From positions 1 through 64,000 of the forward strand of contig JADJRC010000020.1 in assembly GCA_016712415.1 (NCBI GenBank): a DNA stretch of 64,000 bases. The letters are read 5' to 3'. A program made the position numbers and the translations under genes. This DNA is from Lewinellaceae bacterium (GTDB lineage Bacteria; Bacteroidota; Bacteroidia; Chitinophagales; Saprospiraceae). The stretch's first letter is position 1, and every line of letters starts with the position of its first letter. Under the pieces are notes generated by a model. The model made no database searches, had not been told where the DNA came from, and saw only the letters and a list, made by a program, of their open reading frames with translations. Below are positions 17,703 to 27,167 of the stretch, in pieces.

Positions 17703-20147
17703 TCAGAACGGGCAACCGGGGCAGGGTTCTGCCTTCCCGTTGGACTTGGGACGGGAAATGGTAACACCCGAACCGGTAACGCGAAATTCGGTACGCCGGT
17801 TCAACTGGTATTCCTGTTCCGTGCAGGGCATGCCGTTGGTGCAGTGGTTTACCGGCTGGGTTTCGCCATAACCGCGCCCGGTCAGGCGCGCCCGGTCGAT
17901 ACCGTGCTGCACCAGCCAGTTTACCACGGCATCGGCCCTGCGTTGAGACAGGTCGAGGTTGTACTCATCAGATCCGCGCGAATCGGTATGGGAAGATATC
18001 TCCACCAAAAGGTCCGGGTTTTCCCGGATGGTTTTGACCAGTTTTTCCAGTTCGGGGTACGATTCCTGCCGAACGCTTGCCTGGTCGAAATCGTAATACA
18101 GGTGGACAAGAAATCCCTTTGATCCGCGCTCCCAGGTTTCTTTTTCGGGCTTGCTGGGTGTTCCGTTGTCGAACAGCACGCCGTCTTTGACAACCAGTCC
18201 GTTGCCGAGGTCGAAGTTGCCGGGCGATCCGTCTGCATTTTCATACATACCCGATTCGTCGTTGTATTTGGGGACTTGCCGTACATTTTGCTCGGGCCGC
18301 TGCACGATAAACCCGTCTGCGTCAAGATAGGGCAGCAGGCTGAGGTTGGCTTTCAGGGTTGAACTTCTTTCCAGTTCCCTCGTGCAATGGCCATCTGATG
18401 AAGCGGCAATAAAACCGTCTTTTGTGGCTTTCACCGAATAGCAGCAATCTTTGTCCAGTTTGAATTTGTAGCGCCCGTCGCTCCCGGTGATGTAGGCTTC
18501 CGCCACGGGTTTGCCGCAGTCATTGGTGAGTACCACGCGGGCGCCTTCGGCGGGATAGCCGTCGGTCATATCAAACACAATTCCCTGGATTGTAAAGTTC
18601 GACTGCTTTTTCAACGGAATTTCGATGCGGGTGATCTGTCCGGGTACGGTCTCATTGGTGCAGCCTTTTTTAACCACAGGCTCGTAGCCTTTTTTGCCGA
18701 CCGAAAAATCGGCGCAATCCGCGTAGCGCATGTCAAAAGCAATCGTCCCGTTGGGGCCGGTTGTCAGCGTAAGGTCGGTATTGGAATTGGCGATGGCTGC
18801 GCCGCTAACAGGCACTTTGGTCTGGGCATCGTAAACAAATATCTCCACCGGAGAAGCGCTTTTCTGGAAACCATACACGTCGTCGCGCCCGGCGCCACCG
18901 CCCCGGTCGGAAGAGAAAAAGCCCCAGGTCAGGTCGCCCCCGAAGGCGATGCCGAAGTCGTCGCTGGTGGAATTCATGGGGAATCCGAGGTTGACCGGCA
19001 GGTTCCAGGAAGAGCGCCCGTCGCCGGTCGCGTAGTAAATATCCAGTCCGCCCAGCCCGATATGGCCGTTAGAGGCGAAGTAAAGGCGGTTGTTCGGATC
19101 GATGTAAGGGAATATCTCGTTGCCTTCTGTATTGATGATGGGTCCGAGGTTGCGGGCAGGCGCCCATCGGCCGTTTTCCAGTTCGCTCACATACAGGTCC
19201 ATCCCCCCATATCCGCCGGGCATATTGCTGGAGAAATAAATCCGTTGGCCGTCGGCACTGATACTGGGGTGTGCCACGCTGAACTCATCCGAATTGAACG
19301 GCATGCCGGTGACGTTGCCCCAATCGCCCCTGCCGTCTGCTTCAGCGGCATAAATTTTCAGTTTGACCAGTCCTTCATCGCTTTTGCCGGTTTTGCCGTC
19401 GGAAAAATTATTCCGGGTAAAATAGATCGTACGCCCGTCCTGTGAAACGGAAACCGATGCCTCGTGGAACTTGGTATTGAGTTCTTTGGAATATTTTGCG
19501 GTCTGGCCGTACCGGAAGTCGCCCGGATGAATACCCTGGATATTAAATTCGACTTTATACAGTTCTGCAAACGGATTGCCCGTCCACATGCTGGTGCGCT
19601 TCACGGGGCCGGTCTGGTCGCGGTCGCTGGCAAAAATGACGTTGTTGCCCAGGATGGCCGGACTGAAATCGTCGAGATTGGAATTGAAAGGCATATGGCT
19701 GACGACGTAAAAACCCCTGTTTTTGGTCATCAGTTCTTCTTCGAGGTCGCAGGCCTGGGCGAGGTACTGGCCCCGGGCGTCGTCGGGCGCTTCCTTGATG
19801 TATTGCTTGAGCCATACTTTGGCCAGGTCGCATTTGCCGTTGGCCTGGAGCATCATACCGTAGTAGAGCCGGTGGATGGCACGTGCATTGGGCGATTGCA
19901 CCACCTGACCGTACCAGTATTCGGCATTCTCGGTGTCGTTGATCTTGCGGTAACATTCGGCGAGGTTCACTTTTGCCTCCACCACGTCGTTTTTCTGTAA
20001 AACCTGCTGATACAGCGCAATGGCTGTAATGTAGTCGAGTTCGCGCATGGCGTCGTTGGCGCGTTTCAACGCACCGGACTGTGCAAATGCGGCGTTTGCA
20101 AACAAGAACAGGAAGGCGGCGATACCGGGAGTAAGTTTAAATGCCAT
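17703..20147 (-). CDS. TPR-WD40/PD40-OmpA protein (PorE-like, T9SS associated)
   Basis: An 814-residue periplasmic or outer-membrane-attached protein. Order: signal peptide (to about 22), TPR repeats (25-130), a PD40-type beta-propeller (about 150-430, with FASDRDQTGP, YFSSNMPGGYGGMDLYV and LYFASNGHIGLGGLDIYY), carboxypeptidase-regulatory-like domains (about 435-620), and a C-terminal OmpA peptidoglycan-binding domain. The OmpA text includes LYYDFDQASVRQESYPEL, ISSHTDSRGSDEYNLDLSQRRA and NRRTEFRVTG. The same four-part layout is known for PorE of the type IX secretion system and its homologues, which anchor the system to peptidoglycan. The PorP/SprF gene lies 78 bp upstream on the same strand, which supports this role. 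Confidence 0.9.
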   Translation of the reverse strand: MAFKLTPGIAAFLFLFANAAFAQSGALKRANDAMRELDYITAIALYQQVLQKNDVVEAKVNLAECYRKINDTENAEYWYGQVVQSPNARAIHRLYYGMMLQANGKCDLAKVWLKQYIKEAPDDARGQYLAQACDLEEELMTKNRGFYVVSHMPFNSNLDDFSPAILGNNVIFASDRDQTGPVKRTSMWTGNPFAELYKVEFNIQGIHPGDFRYGQTAKYSKELNTKFHEASVSVSQDGRTIYFTRNNFSDGKTGKSDEGLVKLKIYAAEADGRGDWGNVTGMPFNSDEFSVAHPSISADGQRIYFSSNMPGGYGGMDLYVSELENGRWAPARNLGPIINTEGNEIFPYIDPNNRLYFASNGHIGLGGLDIYYATGDGRSSWNLPVNLGFPMNSTSDDFGIAFGGDLTWGFFSSDRGGGAGRDDVYGFQKSASPVEIFVYDAQTKVPVSGAAIANSNTDLTLTTGPNGTIAFDMRYADCADFSVGKKGYEPVVKKGCTNETVPGQITRIEIPLKKQSNFTIQGIVFDMTDGYPAEGARVVLTNDCGKPVAEAYITGSDGRYKFKLDKDCCYSVKATKDGFIAASSDGHCTRELERSSTLKANLSLLPYLDADGFIVQRPEQNVRQVPKYNDESGMYENADGSPGNFDLGNGLVVKDGVLFDNGTPSKPEKETWERGSKGFLVHLYYDFDQASVRQESYPELEKLVKTIRENPDLLVEISSHTDSRGSDEYNLDLSQRRADAVVNWLVQHGIDRARLTGRGYGETQPVNHCTNGMPCTEQEYQLNRRTEFRVTGSGVTISRPKSNGKAEPCPGCPF

Positions 20148-20225
20148 CGGTTTTTAGTTTATCGGTTGGAGGGGCAAACAGATGGAACTATAAAGCGTAA
20201 TAGAGCCGATATAGTTTATCGTGCT

Positions 20226-21224
20226 TCAAAAATAACGCGGTGAAGCGACACGCTTTATTTTAATATCAAATTCATAGCCCAGCATCACCTCGAACGACCC
20301 GTTGTTGGCTTTGTTGAGTTTGTTCAGGGTAAGGTCGTAGGCGGCGCCAACGCGCAGGCCGTTGCGAAAATAAAACGCTGCCCAAATATCTGCGGAATCA
20401 TTCGACGAGTCGCTCAATTCGAGCGCCGTGCGGTATGCCATGCCCAGCCACAGCGACCGGGCGATAAAAAAGGAAGCGTCGATATCCAGCTCGGTAGGTG
20501 AACCGAAATTGCGGAATGTTTTATCGCTGCGCAGCGAGCTAAATGCACCGGTGCTTTTCAGCAGTATGGATGGGCGAAAGACCAGGTTGTCATTGCCGCC
20601 CAGGTTAAATGCCGCGCCGGCAGTGGAGTAGTAGTGCCGGTACGTTTTGGCATAAACCGGTGTATCGTCCTTGTCCGCCTCCCTCAGGTCGTGCTCGAGC
20701 ATGCGCGGGCAACCTACACCGACGTAGAACCGCTTGTTGTACAGATACAGTCCTGCGCCGAAATTCGGCATCCAGCGGTTGATGTTTTCGCTGAAGGCCA
20801 CGTCGTCGGTGTCTTCCAGCGACAGGTCGGAGAAGTCGCTGCGCCAGTTGGTTACACCGGCCTGTAAACCTACCGACAGGCGGAATGTCTTGCCCAGCCG
20901 GAAGCGGTAGGCATAGGCAGTATTGATGTCAAAAGTGCCGGTGGCTCCGACTTTATCGTTGACCAAACCTATGCCCAGACCGATGTGGTCGTTTTTCAGG
21001 GGGGTATGCGCCGACAGCGATTGTGTCACAGGCGCCCCGTCGAGCCCCACCCACTGCTGCCGGTGGATAAGGTTCATGGTCAGGTGCTCGGCGCTGCCGG
21101 CCACTGCGGGGTTATAGATCAGGCTGTTAAAGAAATACTTCGTAAACATCGGGTCCTGCTGCGCGGAGGCACTTGTCGAGGCGAGTACGCCGGCGACGAG
21201 GACAAGAAGGGTAAATTTTCTCAT
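20226..21224 (-). CDS. PorP/SprF family type IX secretion membrane protein
   Basis: A 332-residue outer membrane beta-barrel. After a signal peptide (LLVLVAGVLASTSASAQ) it has the family start QQDPMFTKYFFNSLIYNPAVAGS, then HRQQWVGLDGAPVTQSLS and HIGLGIGLVNDKVG. The C-terminus ends in aromatic SPRYF, suited to barrel assembly. PorP/SprF proteins work with PorE or SprE-type partners to secrete or surface-attach particular T9SS cargo. It is the first gene of the pair with the PorE-like protein. Confidence 0.95.
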   Translation of the reverse strand: MRKFTLLVLVAGVLASTSASAQQDPMFTKYFFNSLIYNPAVAGSAEHLTMNLIHRQQWVGLDGAPVTQSLSAHTPLKNDHIGLGIGLVNDKVGATGTFDINTAYAYRFRLGKTFRLSVGLQAGVTNWRSDFSDLSLEDTDDVAFSENINRWMPNFGAGLYLYNKRFYVGVGCPRMLEHDLREADKDDTPVYAKTYRHYYSTAGAAFNLGGNDNLVFRPSILLKSTGAFSSLRSDKTFRNFGSPTELDIDASFFIARSLWLGMAYRTALELSDSSNDSADIWAAFYFRNGLRVGAAYDLTLNKLNKANNGSFEVMLGYEFDIKIKRVASPRYF

Positions 21225-21437
21225 GTGGAATTACTTTTGCAAAAATCCCGGAAAAGGGCGGCTGAACCTGTGAACAGGCAGGTTTTCAGATTACAAAAAA
21301 CTACTAACCAAAGCCTTGCCAAAAGCGGTTTGAAACCACTTTGCCCGGAAATTATTTCCGCTGTTAACACATTCCGGATTTCCGGTATATGGTCGAAAGC
21401 AACCGGAATGCGGCAGAAATGCAAAAGTAACGGAAAT

Positions 21438-22076
21438 CTAATATTCCTGAAGTTTCTCCGATTCTACGACCTGGAACCCTTTCCCGCCGGTGTTGGCAAG
21501 TTCAATCAGCGCCCGCGCTACTTTGGCGGCTTCTATACCGCGGTACCGCCGCGGAATAAGCGGGGCGAAAATTATTGCCAGGATGATACCGATCTTTTCC
21601 CCGAGCCTGAATTCACTGCGTTCGCCCAGCAAAAAGGAGGGGCGGGCGGTAACGAAGTGTTCAAAGGCAAGCCCCTTTATTTTGTCTTCCAGCTCGCCTT
21701 TCGTGCGCAGGTAAAAACCTGAAGCCGCGGCATTCGCGCGGACCGAAGAGACCAGCAGGTATTGCCGGGTACCGTTTTGCCGGGCGATTTTACCTGTTTC
21801 GAAGGGGTAGGTACAGTCAATGCGGTACTGCGCTTCTTTCGAGCCTGCTTTGCGGAGCGTGGTGCCGAGCGCACAGAAAAGGTCGTCGCCCTTGATTTTG
21901 GAAGGATCGGGGTTGTCGAAGTCGATGATCGACTCCTGTAATTTGGGATGTTGCATGCCGAGCGGCCGACGCGTCAGCGCGACAACCCGGTTATAATGCG
22001 GGCTTTCCAGCAACTGCTCCAGCAGGTGACTGCCGACGAGTCCGGTTGCACCGAGAAGGAGGGCGGTTTTTTCCAT
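21438..22076 (-). CDS. NAD(P)-binding oxidoreductase, HTATIP2/TIP30-like
   Basis: A 212-residue Rossmann protein. Start 22076 (MEKTALLLGATGLVGSHLLEQL) puts the nucleotide-binding GATGLVG at residues 9-15; the longer open frame upstream has no family similarity. Other landmarks are VVALTRRPL, DLFCALGTTLRKAGSKE and YLLVSSVRANAAASGFYLRTKGELE, with a Ser and YxxxK-like site. It belongs to the atypical short-chain dehydrogenase group near TIP30. The substrate is unknown. The 213 bp between it and the porP start contain no recognisable feature. Confidence 0.88.
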   Translation of the reverse strand: MEKTALLLGATGLVGSHLLEQLLESPHYNRVVALTRRPLGMQHPKLQESIIDFDNPDPSKIKGDDLFCALGTTLRKAGSKEAQYRIDCTYPFETGKIARQNGTRQYLLVSSVRANAAASGFYLRTKGELEDKIKGLAFEHFVTARPSFLLGERSEFRLGEKIGIILAIIFAPLIPRRYRGIEAAKVARALIELANTGGKGFQVVESEKLQEY

Positions 22077-22144
22077 AACAAAGTGAAAATGTATGCCAAA
22101 GATCAGAAAACTTTTTTTCCGGGAACACGCTTTTAGTTTAATAC

Positions 22145-22174
22145 CTTGAAGAATCCTGTGAAGCCCTATCTTTG
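22145..22174 (+). promoter_or_regulatory. promoter of ffh
   Basis: TATCTTTG at 22167-22174 is a perfect -7 box, with CTTG at 22145-22148 as a near -33 element 18 bases upstream. The transcript would start near 22181, about 60 bases before ffh. Confidence 0.5.
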
Positions 22175-22241
22175 CCGCCCGGTTTTCCCTGGCAGGCACA
22201 TTCGCTTGCCGTCCGTCAATTGACCCTTAACAGTAAAAAAT

Positions 22242-23606
22242 ATGTTTGAAAGTTTAAGCGATCGTCTGGAAAGTGCCTTTAAAGTCCTGAGCGGCAGCAA
22301 CCGCATCACCGAACTCAATGTAGCCGAAAGCATCAAGGAGATCCGCCGCGCACTGGTCGCTGCCGACGTGAACTACAAAATTGCCAAGGAGTTCACCGAC
22401 AAGGTCAGAGACAAGGCTATGGGCGCCGAGAATGTGCTGAAAAGCGTCTCTCCCGGCCAGTTGATGGTCAAGATCGTCATGGACGAACTGACCGAACTCA
22501 TGGGAGGCCAGAGTGTGGGCATCAACGTGAAGGGCAGTCCCGGCGTGGTATTGGTAGCCGGTCTGCAGGGTTCGGGTAAAACGACTTTTTCGGGCAAACT
22601 CGCGAAATACCTCAAGGAGCAGCGCAAGATGAATCCGCTGCTGGTAGCCTGCGATGTGTACCGCCCTGCGGCGATCGACCAGTTGACGGTGTTGGGCGAG
22701 AGCATCAAGGTAAGCATTTATAAAGAGGTCGAAAACAAGAACCCCATAGAGATCGCCAAAAACGCGATCGCCTATGCAAAACAGCACAACCACAATGTCG
22801 TCATTGTGGATACCGCCGGTCGCCTCGCCGTGGATGAGGTGATGATGGACGAAGTGACGGCGCTGAAGGATACCCTTAAACCGACCGAAACGCTGTTTGT
22901 CGTCGATGCCATGACGGGTCAGGACGCCGTCAATACGGCTCAGGCCTTCAATACCCGGATCAATTTTGACGGGGTGGTGCTGACCAAACTCGACGGCGAC
23001 ACACGCGGCGGAGCAGCCCTTAGCATACAGTACACGGTGGGCAAACCCATCAAGTTCGTCTCACAAGGCGAAAAACTGGACGCCCTCGATGTGTTTTACC
23101 CGGAGCGCATGGCGCAGCGCATCCTCGGCATGGGCGATATCGTGTCGCTGGTGGAAAAGGCGCAGATGGACTTCGATGAAGAGGAGGCCAAGCGCCTGGA
23201 GAAACGTATGAAGCAGAACAAGTTCGACTTCAACGACTTCCTGGGCCAGATGCAGCAGATCAAAAAAATGGGCGACCTGAAAAGCCTGATGAGCATGATA
23301 CCGGGCATGAGCAAGGCGCTAAAGGATGCCCCTATCGACGATAAGGCTATCAACCGTGTGGAAGCCATCATTCAAAGCATGACGCCACAGGAACGCGCCA
23401 ATCCCGAAATGATGAGCCTGTCGCGCAAAAAACGCATCGCGCGCGGTTGCGGTCAAACACTTGACCAGATCAACCTGTTTGTGAAAAACTTCAACGATAT
23501 GCGCAAGATGATGCACCAGATGGCCAATATGCCCATGGGCAAAATGGGCATGCCGCAGGGTATGGGTATGCCCAAAGGCGGTGCGATGCGGAAACTCAAG
23601 CGCTGA
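22242..23606 (+). CDS. ffh: signal recognition particle protein Ffh (SRP54)
   Basis: A 454-residue GTPase that binds signal sequences of nascent inner-membrane proteins together with 4.5S RNA. The N domain (1-95) precedes the G domain with G1 GLQGSGKTT (about 108-116), ACDVYRPAAIDQL, G3 DTAGRL, G4 TKLDGDTRGGAA and GQGEKLDAL-like closing text (SQGEKLDALDVF). The methionine-rich M domain contains SRKKRIARGCGQ for RNA binding and a Met/Gly-rich tail (MGKMGMPQGMGMPKGG). The SRP RNA partner is encoded at 34881-34964 in this same window. Confidence 0.98.
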   Translation: MFESLSDRLESAFKVLSGSNRITELNVAESIKEIRRALVAADVNYKIAKEFTDKVRDKAMGAENVLKSVSPGQLMVKIVMDELTELMGGQSVGINVKGSPGVVLVAGLQGSGKTTFSGKLAKYLKEQRKMNPLLVACDVYRPAAIDQLTVLGESIKVSIYKEVENKNPIEIAKNAIAYAKQHNHNVVIVDTAGRLAVDEVMMDEVTALKDTLKPTETLFVVDAMTGQDAVNTAQAFNTRINFDGVVLTKLDGDTRGGAALSIQYTVGKPIKFVSQGEKLDALDVFYPERMAQRILGMGDIVSLVEKAQMDFDEEEAKRLEKRMKQNKFDFNDFLGQMQQIKKMGDLKSLMSMIPGMSKALKDAPIDDKAINRVEAIIQSMTPQERANPEMMSLSRKKRIARGCGQTLDQINLFVKNFNDMRKMMHQMANMPMGKMGMPQGMGMPKGGAMRKLKR

Positions 23607-23648
23607 CAAGGCATGCTACCTGAAGGCGTCTCGTAGGTCCGACATGTT

Positions 23649-24262
23649 GCACTTTTGACAGGAACTGGAGTTTTTAGACAGGATTTGTAGGATAGACAGG
23701 ATTTACAGGATAGACAGGATAGACAGGATTTACAAGATAGACAGGATTTGTAGGATTTGCAGGATTTGCAGGATAGACAGGATTTACAAGATAGGCAGGA
23801 TTTGTAGGATAGACAGGATAGACAGGATAGACAGGATAGACAGGATAGACAGGATTTGCAGGATAGACAGGATTTACAAGATAGGCAGGATTTGTAGGAT
23901 AGACAGGATTTGCAGGATAGACAGGATTTGCAGGTGAATTTGGAGGCTGGGTCAGGTATTTGGAAATAGGTTTGTTAGCATCAGGTTTTCAAAACCTTAC
24001 AGGTCCAAAATGTTGATAACCAGATGTGTAGATTTGCCAATCCCCAATTCGTATGAACCACAGGATTTTCGATAGCGAAACCGCCATGTCTCTCTTTTAA
24101 ATCCTGTCTATCCTGCAAATCCTGTCTATCCTGCAAATCCTGCCTATCTTGTAAATCCTGTCTATCCTGCAAATCCTGTCTATCCTGCAAATCCTGTCTA
24201 TCTTGTAAATCCTGTCTATCTTGTAAATCCTGTCTAAAAACTCCAGTTCCTGTCAAAAGTGC
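23649..24262. repeat. large inverted repeat with 9-bp tandem units
   Basis: Two perfect 38-base ends, 23649-23686 and 24225-24262, are reverse complements. Inside the left end, 23675-23934 is a tandem array of nine-base units of the type nnCAGGATn (GACAGGATA, GACAGGATT, TGCAGGATT, TACAAGATA and others), about 28 units. Inside the right end, 24098-24240 holds about 16 units in the opposite orientation. A 160-bp non-repeated centre separates them. It fills the 682 bp between convergent ffh and the Omp28-like gene. The minus-strand open frame through it (repeating QDLQDR) is an artefact of a period divisible by three. Confidence 0.95.
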
Positions 24263-24288
24263 GCTTACAAGACACCCGCGAGGATGGA

Positions 24289-25284
24289 TCAATTCTTTAC
24301 CATTTTCCCGGTATAAACGCCTTTTTCACCCGTAATTTTCAGAAAATAGATGCCTGCCGGCAGGGTAGCGGTGGCTATGCTCACATTCCCGGCATCCTGG
24401 GTTTCAAACGAGACCGAGGCGCGTTGTCCGTTAACGGAGTAGAGCTCGATTTGCTGCGCCCGGTCGTCGCCGATACTTGCAACGGCGATGTCGTTCACCG
24501 GATTGGGCTGGATGCTGATCGTCCGGGTAGCGGCTTCGCCGGTAGCCGTCAGGATCGGGTCGAAGCGGGTGCCGCTGTTGAGTACTTCCTTGTCGGAGCT
24601 GCGCTGTACCCACGCAAGCACGTATACCTCATCGGGATTCCAGGCGGCATTGATCGCAAAATCGAAGTTGAACTGGACAGATTGCCCTACGGCGGCAGGC
24701 GCAAAATCAGCGCCATTGATCTCGGGCAGCATTTTGCGGAACACGTTGTGGTGCACGGTCTCGCCGTTGCCGCCGGCAAAATTGACCGTTTTTTCCACGA
24801 CGGCAGCATAAATTTTGTAGGGACCTGCCGGGATGCTCGACAGGGAATGCGCGGTAATAGAGGCTACCCGTGCGTTGTTGGGGCCCGATTCACTTACCTG
24901 CAACCACAGCGGACTGGTCATGCCCAGCAAACCCTGTAACGTAGCGTTGGTGAGGATGGGCGTGGTAATGGGCTGTTCGACGCCGTTGATCGCGATGGCC
25001 GGCGTACCGGGAATTCCATAGTAGTTGGTGCGCGCCGTGTTTTCTGTTGTATTGGCCAGGTACAGGCCGCAACTGTTGTATGGTATGGGCGGATGTATGG
25101 AAATGTGGCGGATGTCGTCGGGAAACTGGTTGATCAGGTTAAAGAAAGCAGGGTTTTTACTGGCGCAGACAGAGCATTTGGAATTGGTAAAATGTTCGAT
25201 AAGGAGGTACTGTTTGGCGGAGGTTTGTGCCAGTGCGGCAGAAGCCGAAAAAAGAATGAGAAGAAGCAGGTTGTGTTTTTTCAT
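24289..25284 (-). CDS. Omp28-like thioredoxin-fold protein with T9SS sorting domain
   Basis: About 331 residues. The start at 25284 (MKKHNLLLLILFSASAALAQ) gives the signal peptide; ATGs at 25293 and 25308 are alternatives. The mature domain begins YLLIEHFTNSKCSVCASKNP, a thioredoxin-like strand-helix with a CxxC motif, followed by IPGTPAIAINGV with the cis-proline of thioredoxin folds. This matches the Omp28-related family. The C-terminal 75 residues (ISIQPNPVNDIAV ... TLPAGIYFLKITGEKG) form a type A sorting domain, so it is T9SS cargo. It may catalyse disulfide exchange outside the cell; this is inferred from the CxxC only. Confidence 0.92.
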   Translation of the reverse strand: MKKHNLLLLILFSASAALAQTSAKQYLLIEHFTNSKCSVCASKNPAFFNLINQFPDDIRHISIHPPIPYNSCGLYLANTTENTARTNYYGIPGTPAIAINGVEQPITTPILTNATLQGLLGMTSPLWLQVSESGPNNARVASITAHSLSSIPAGPYKIYAAVVEKTVNFAGGNGETVHHNVFRKMLPEINGADFAPAAVGQSVQFNFDFAINAAWNPDEVYVLAWVQRSSDKEVLNSGTRFDPILTATGEAATRTISIQPNPVNDIAVASIGDDRAQQIELYSVNGQRASVSFETQDAGNVSIATATLPAGIYFLKITGEKGVYTGKMVKN

Positions 25285-25457
25285 AATGGACATAATTGTT
25301 TGCTGCAAAGCTATGAGGTTATCTGTTCATCTGCTCTGATTTTCAGCGCTAATGTCGCCAAATGTCGCCCCGCCAACCATTAACCTACTTTGGCAGAAAG
25401 CCCGTATCCTTGCACCTTGAAAACCGTAACACAATTTTATATCAACTGTTCTGAACA

Positions 25458-26324
25458 ATGTACCTCCTGGTTATGCCCGATTTTGCCTCTGCGGAGGTGT
25501 GGGTAAGTTTGCTTACCCTGACTTTTCTTGAAATTGTCCTAGGGGTGGACAATATCATTTTTCTTTCCATTATCTCGTCCAAACTTCCGGCCTCCGAGCA
25601 GCCTAAAGCCCGCAATATCGGCCTGGTACTGGCCATGGCGCTGCGTGTGTTGTTGCTTTTTGGTATCACATGGGTCATGTCGCTCAACAAAGTGCTGATT
25701 CCGCTCGATTTTCTGTCGACCCACGACGAAGCGCACCCAGGGGAACACGCAGGACTTACGGGGCAGGGACTGATCCTGTTAGTAGGCGGCTTGTTCCTGT
25801 TGTACAAGGCCACCACGGAGATTCACCACAAACTGGAATTACCCCAGGAGAGCGACGACCCGCATGTGGGTAAAGGCAAGGCAGCGTTGAATGCAGTAAT
25901 CGTCCAGATTGCGGTGATTAACCTGGTCTTTTCCTTTGATTCCATCCTTACCGCTGTGGGTATAGCCAACAATCTGATTATCATGATCATTGCTGTGGTC
26001 GTTTCCGTTCTGATCATGATGATCTTTTCCGGTCCGGTCAGCAAATTCGTCAATGATCACCCGACTGTGCAAATGCTCGGCCTGGCATTTCTGATCCTGA
26101 TAGGGTTTTCGCTGGTGGCCGAGGCTGCGCACAGCGGTCATGTGCTCGCTGCCGAGGTGCCGAAGGGTTACCTGTATTTTGCCATATTCTTTTCGCTTTT
26201 TGTCGAGATGCTCAATATCCGGATGAGCAAAAGGATGAAAAAACCGGTCCAGCTACACGGTCCGGGTGAAACGGCGAAACGGCGCGGGCTGCTCGATGAC
26301 GACCTGCTCGACGATAACAAGTAA
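25458..26324 (+). CDS. TerC family integral membrane protein
   Basis: A 288-residue inner membrane protein with seven or so hydrophobic segments. The family hallmarks are FLEIVLGVDNIIFLSII near the N-terminus and VINLVFSFDSILTAVGIAN in the middle, where the acidic residues inside membrane segments (GVDN, SFDS) probably bind metal. TerC proteins are linked to tellurite resistance and to manganese export, including metalation of secreted enzymes. An alternative start is 25473. The exonuclease gene follows after 19 bp and may be co-transcribed. Confidence 0.93.
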   Translation: MYLLVMPDFASAEVWVSLLTLTFLEIVLGVDNIIFLSIISSKLPASEQPKARNIGLVLAMALRVLLLFGITWVMSLNKVLIPLDFLSTHDEAHPGEHAGLTGQGLILLVGGLFLLYKATTEIHHKLELPQESDDPHVGKGKAALNAVIVQIAVINLVFSFDSILTAVGIANNLIIMIIAVVVSVLIMMIFSGPVSKFVNDHPTVQMLGLAFLILIGFSLVAEAAHSGHVLAAEVPKGYLYFAIFFSLFVEMLNIRMSKRMKKPVQLHGPGETAKRRGLLDDDLLDDNK

Positions 26325-26343
26325 ACGCCAAAACCGTACAACC

Positions 26344-27156
26344 ATGAATGACATCCAACTCAACCTCACCCGCGACCTCATCTTTTTCGACGTGGAAACC
26401 ACCGGGCTCAATGTGATCCGCGACCGAATCGTCCAGATCGCACTGGTGAAACTTCGGAAAAACGGCCAGCCGCCCGAGGAGTTCAGCACGCTGATCAACC
26501 CGGGCATCCCGATTTCTGAAGAATCGATGGCGATTCACGGTATCACCCCCAAAGACCTGGCAAACAAGCCTGTTTTCAGCCAGGTGGCTCAAAAAATATA
26601 CGATTTTATCGGCAATGCCGACCTGGCAGGGTACAATTCCAACCGTTTCGACGTACCCATGCTGATGGAAGAGTTTGCCCGGGTGGGCATGGAACTGGAC
26701 CTTTCCAGGCGGCGTTTGATCGACGTGCAGCGTATCTTCTACAAAATGGAGCCGCGCACGCTGAAAGCCGCCTACCGTTTTTACTGTAACGGGGAGATGG
26801 AAGACGCGCACGATGCGCTCGCCGATGTCCGGGCTACCATAGCCGTTTTTAAAGGGCAGATCAGCGTTTATGAAGGAAAGGACCTGCTCGATGAAGAAGG
26901 CAATGTAATCGAGGCGCCGGTAAAAAATGACATTCAGGCATTACATGAGTTTACCAACGACCTGAATTTTCTCGATGCCACCCAAAAACTGAAGGTGCAA
27001 AACGACGGCACCGTTGTGTTCAATTTCGGAAAATACATGGGCCAGCCGGTAAAGGAAGTGCTGCAAAAGGAAAAGAACTACGGCCACTGGATCATGGAAA
27101 AGGAGTTTTCCTCCCAGGTCAAACAGATCATCAAACAGATGATGAAAGAGTTATAA
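26344..27156 (+). CDS. DEDDh 3'-5' exonuclease (DnaQ/epsilon-like)
   Basis: A 270-residue protein. The start at 26344 leads directly to the ExoI motif FFDVETTGLN (Asp, Glu). Further motifs are ExoII GYNSNRFDVPML (Asp) and ExoIII HDALADVRAT (His and Asp), so the DEDDh set is complete. Beyond the exonuclease domain (about 1-185) a C-terminal region with FNFGKYMGQPVKEVLQKE resembles the small domain seen in Bacteroidota exonucleases annotated as DNA polymerase III epsilon. It may proofread or degrade nucleic acids in repair. TerC precedes it. Confidence 0.92.
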   Translation: MNDIQLNLTRDLIFFDVETTGLNVIRDRIVQIALVKLRKNGQPPEEFSTLINPGIPISEESMAIHGITPKDLANKPVFSQVAQKIYDFIGNADLAGYNSNRFDVPMLMEEFARVGMELDLSRRRLIDVQRIFYKMEPRTLKAAYRFYCNGEMEDAHDALADVRATIAVFKGQISVYEGKDLLDEEGNVIEAPVKNDIQALHEFTNDLNFLDATQKLKVQNDGTVVFNFGKYMGQPVKEVLQKEKNYGHWIMEKEFSSQVKQIIKQMMKEL

Positions 27157-27167
27157 GGGGTTTCACG

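Noticed and set aside
23981..24292. Minus-strand open frame with repeated QDLQDR
   Set aside because: It is produced by nine-base tandem units of the inverted repeat block; no start context, and the block is clearly non-coding.
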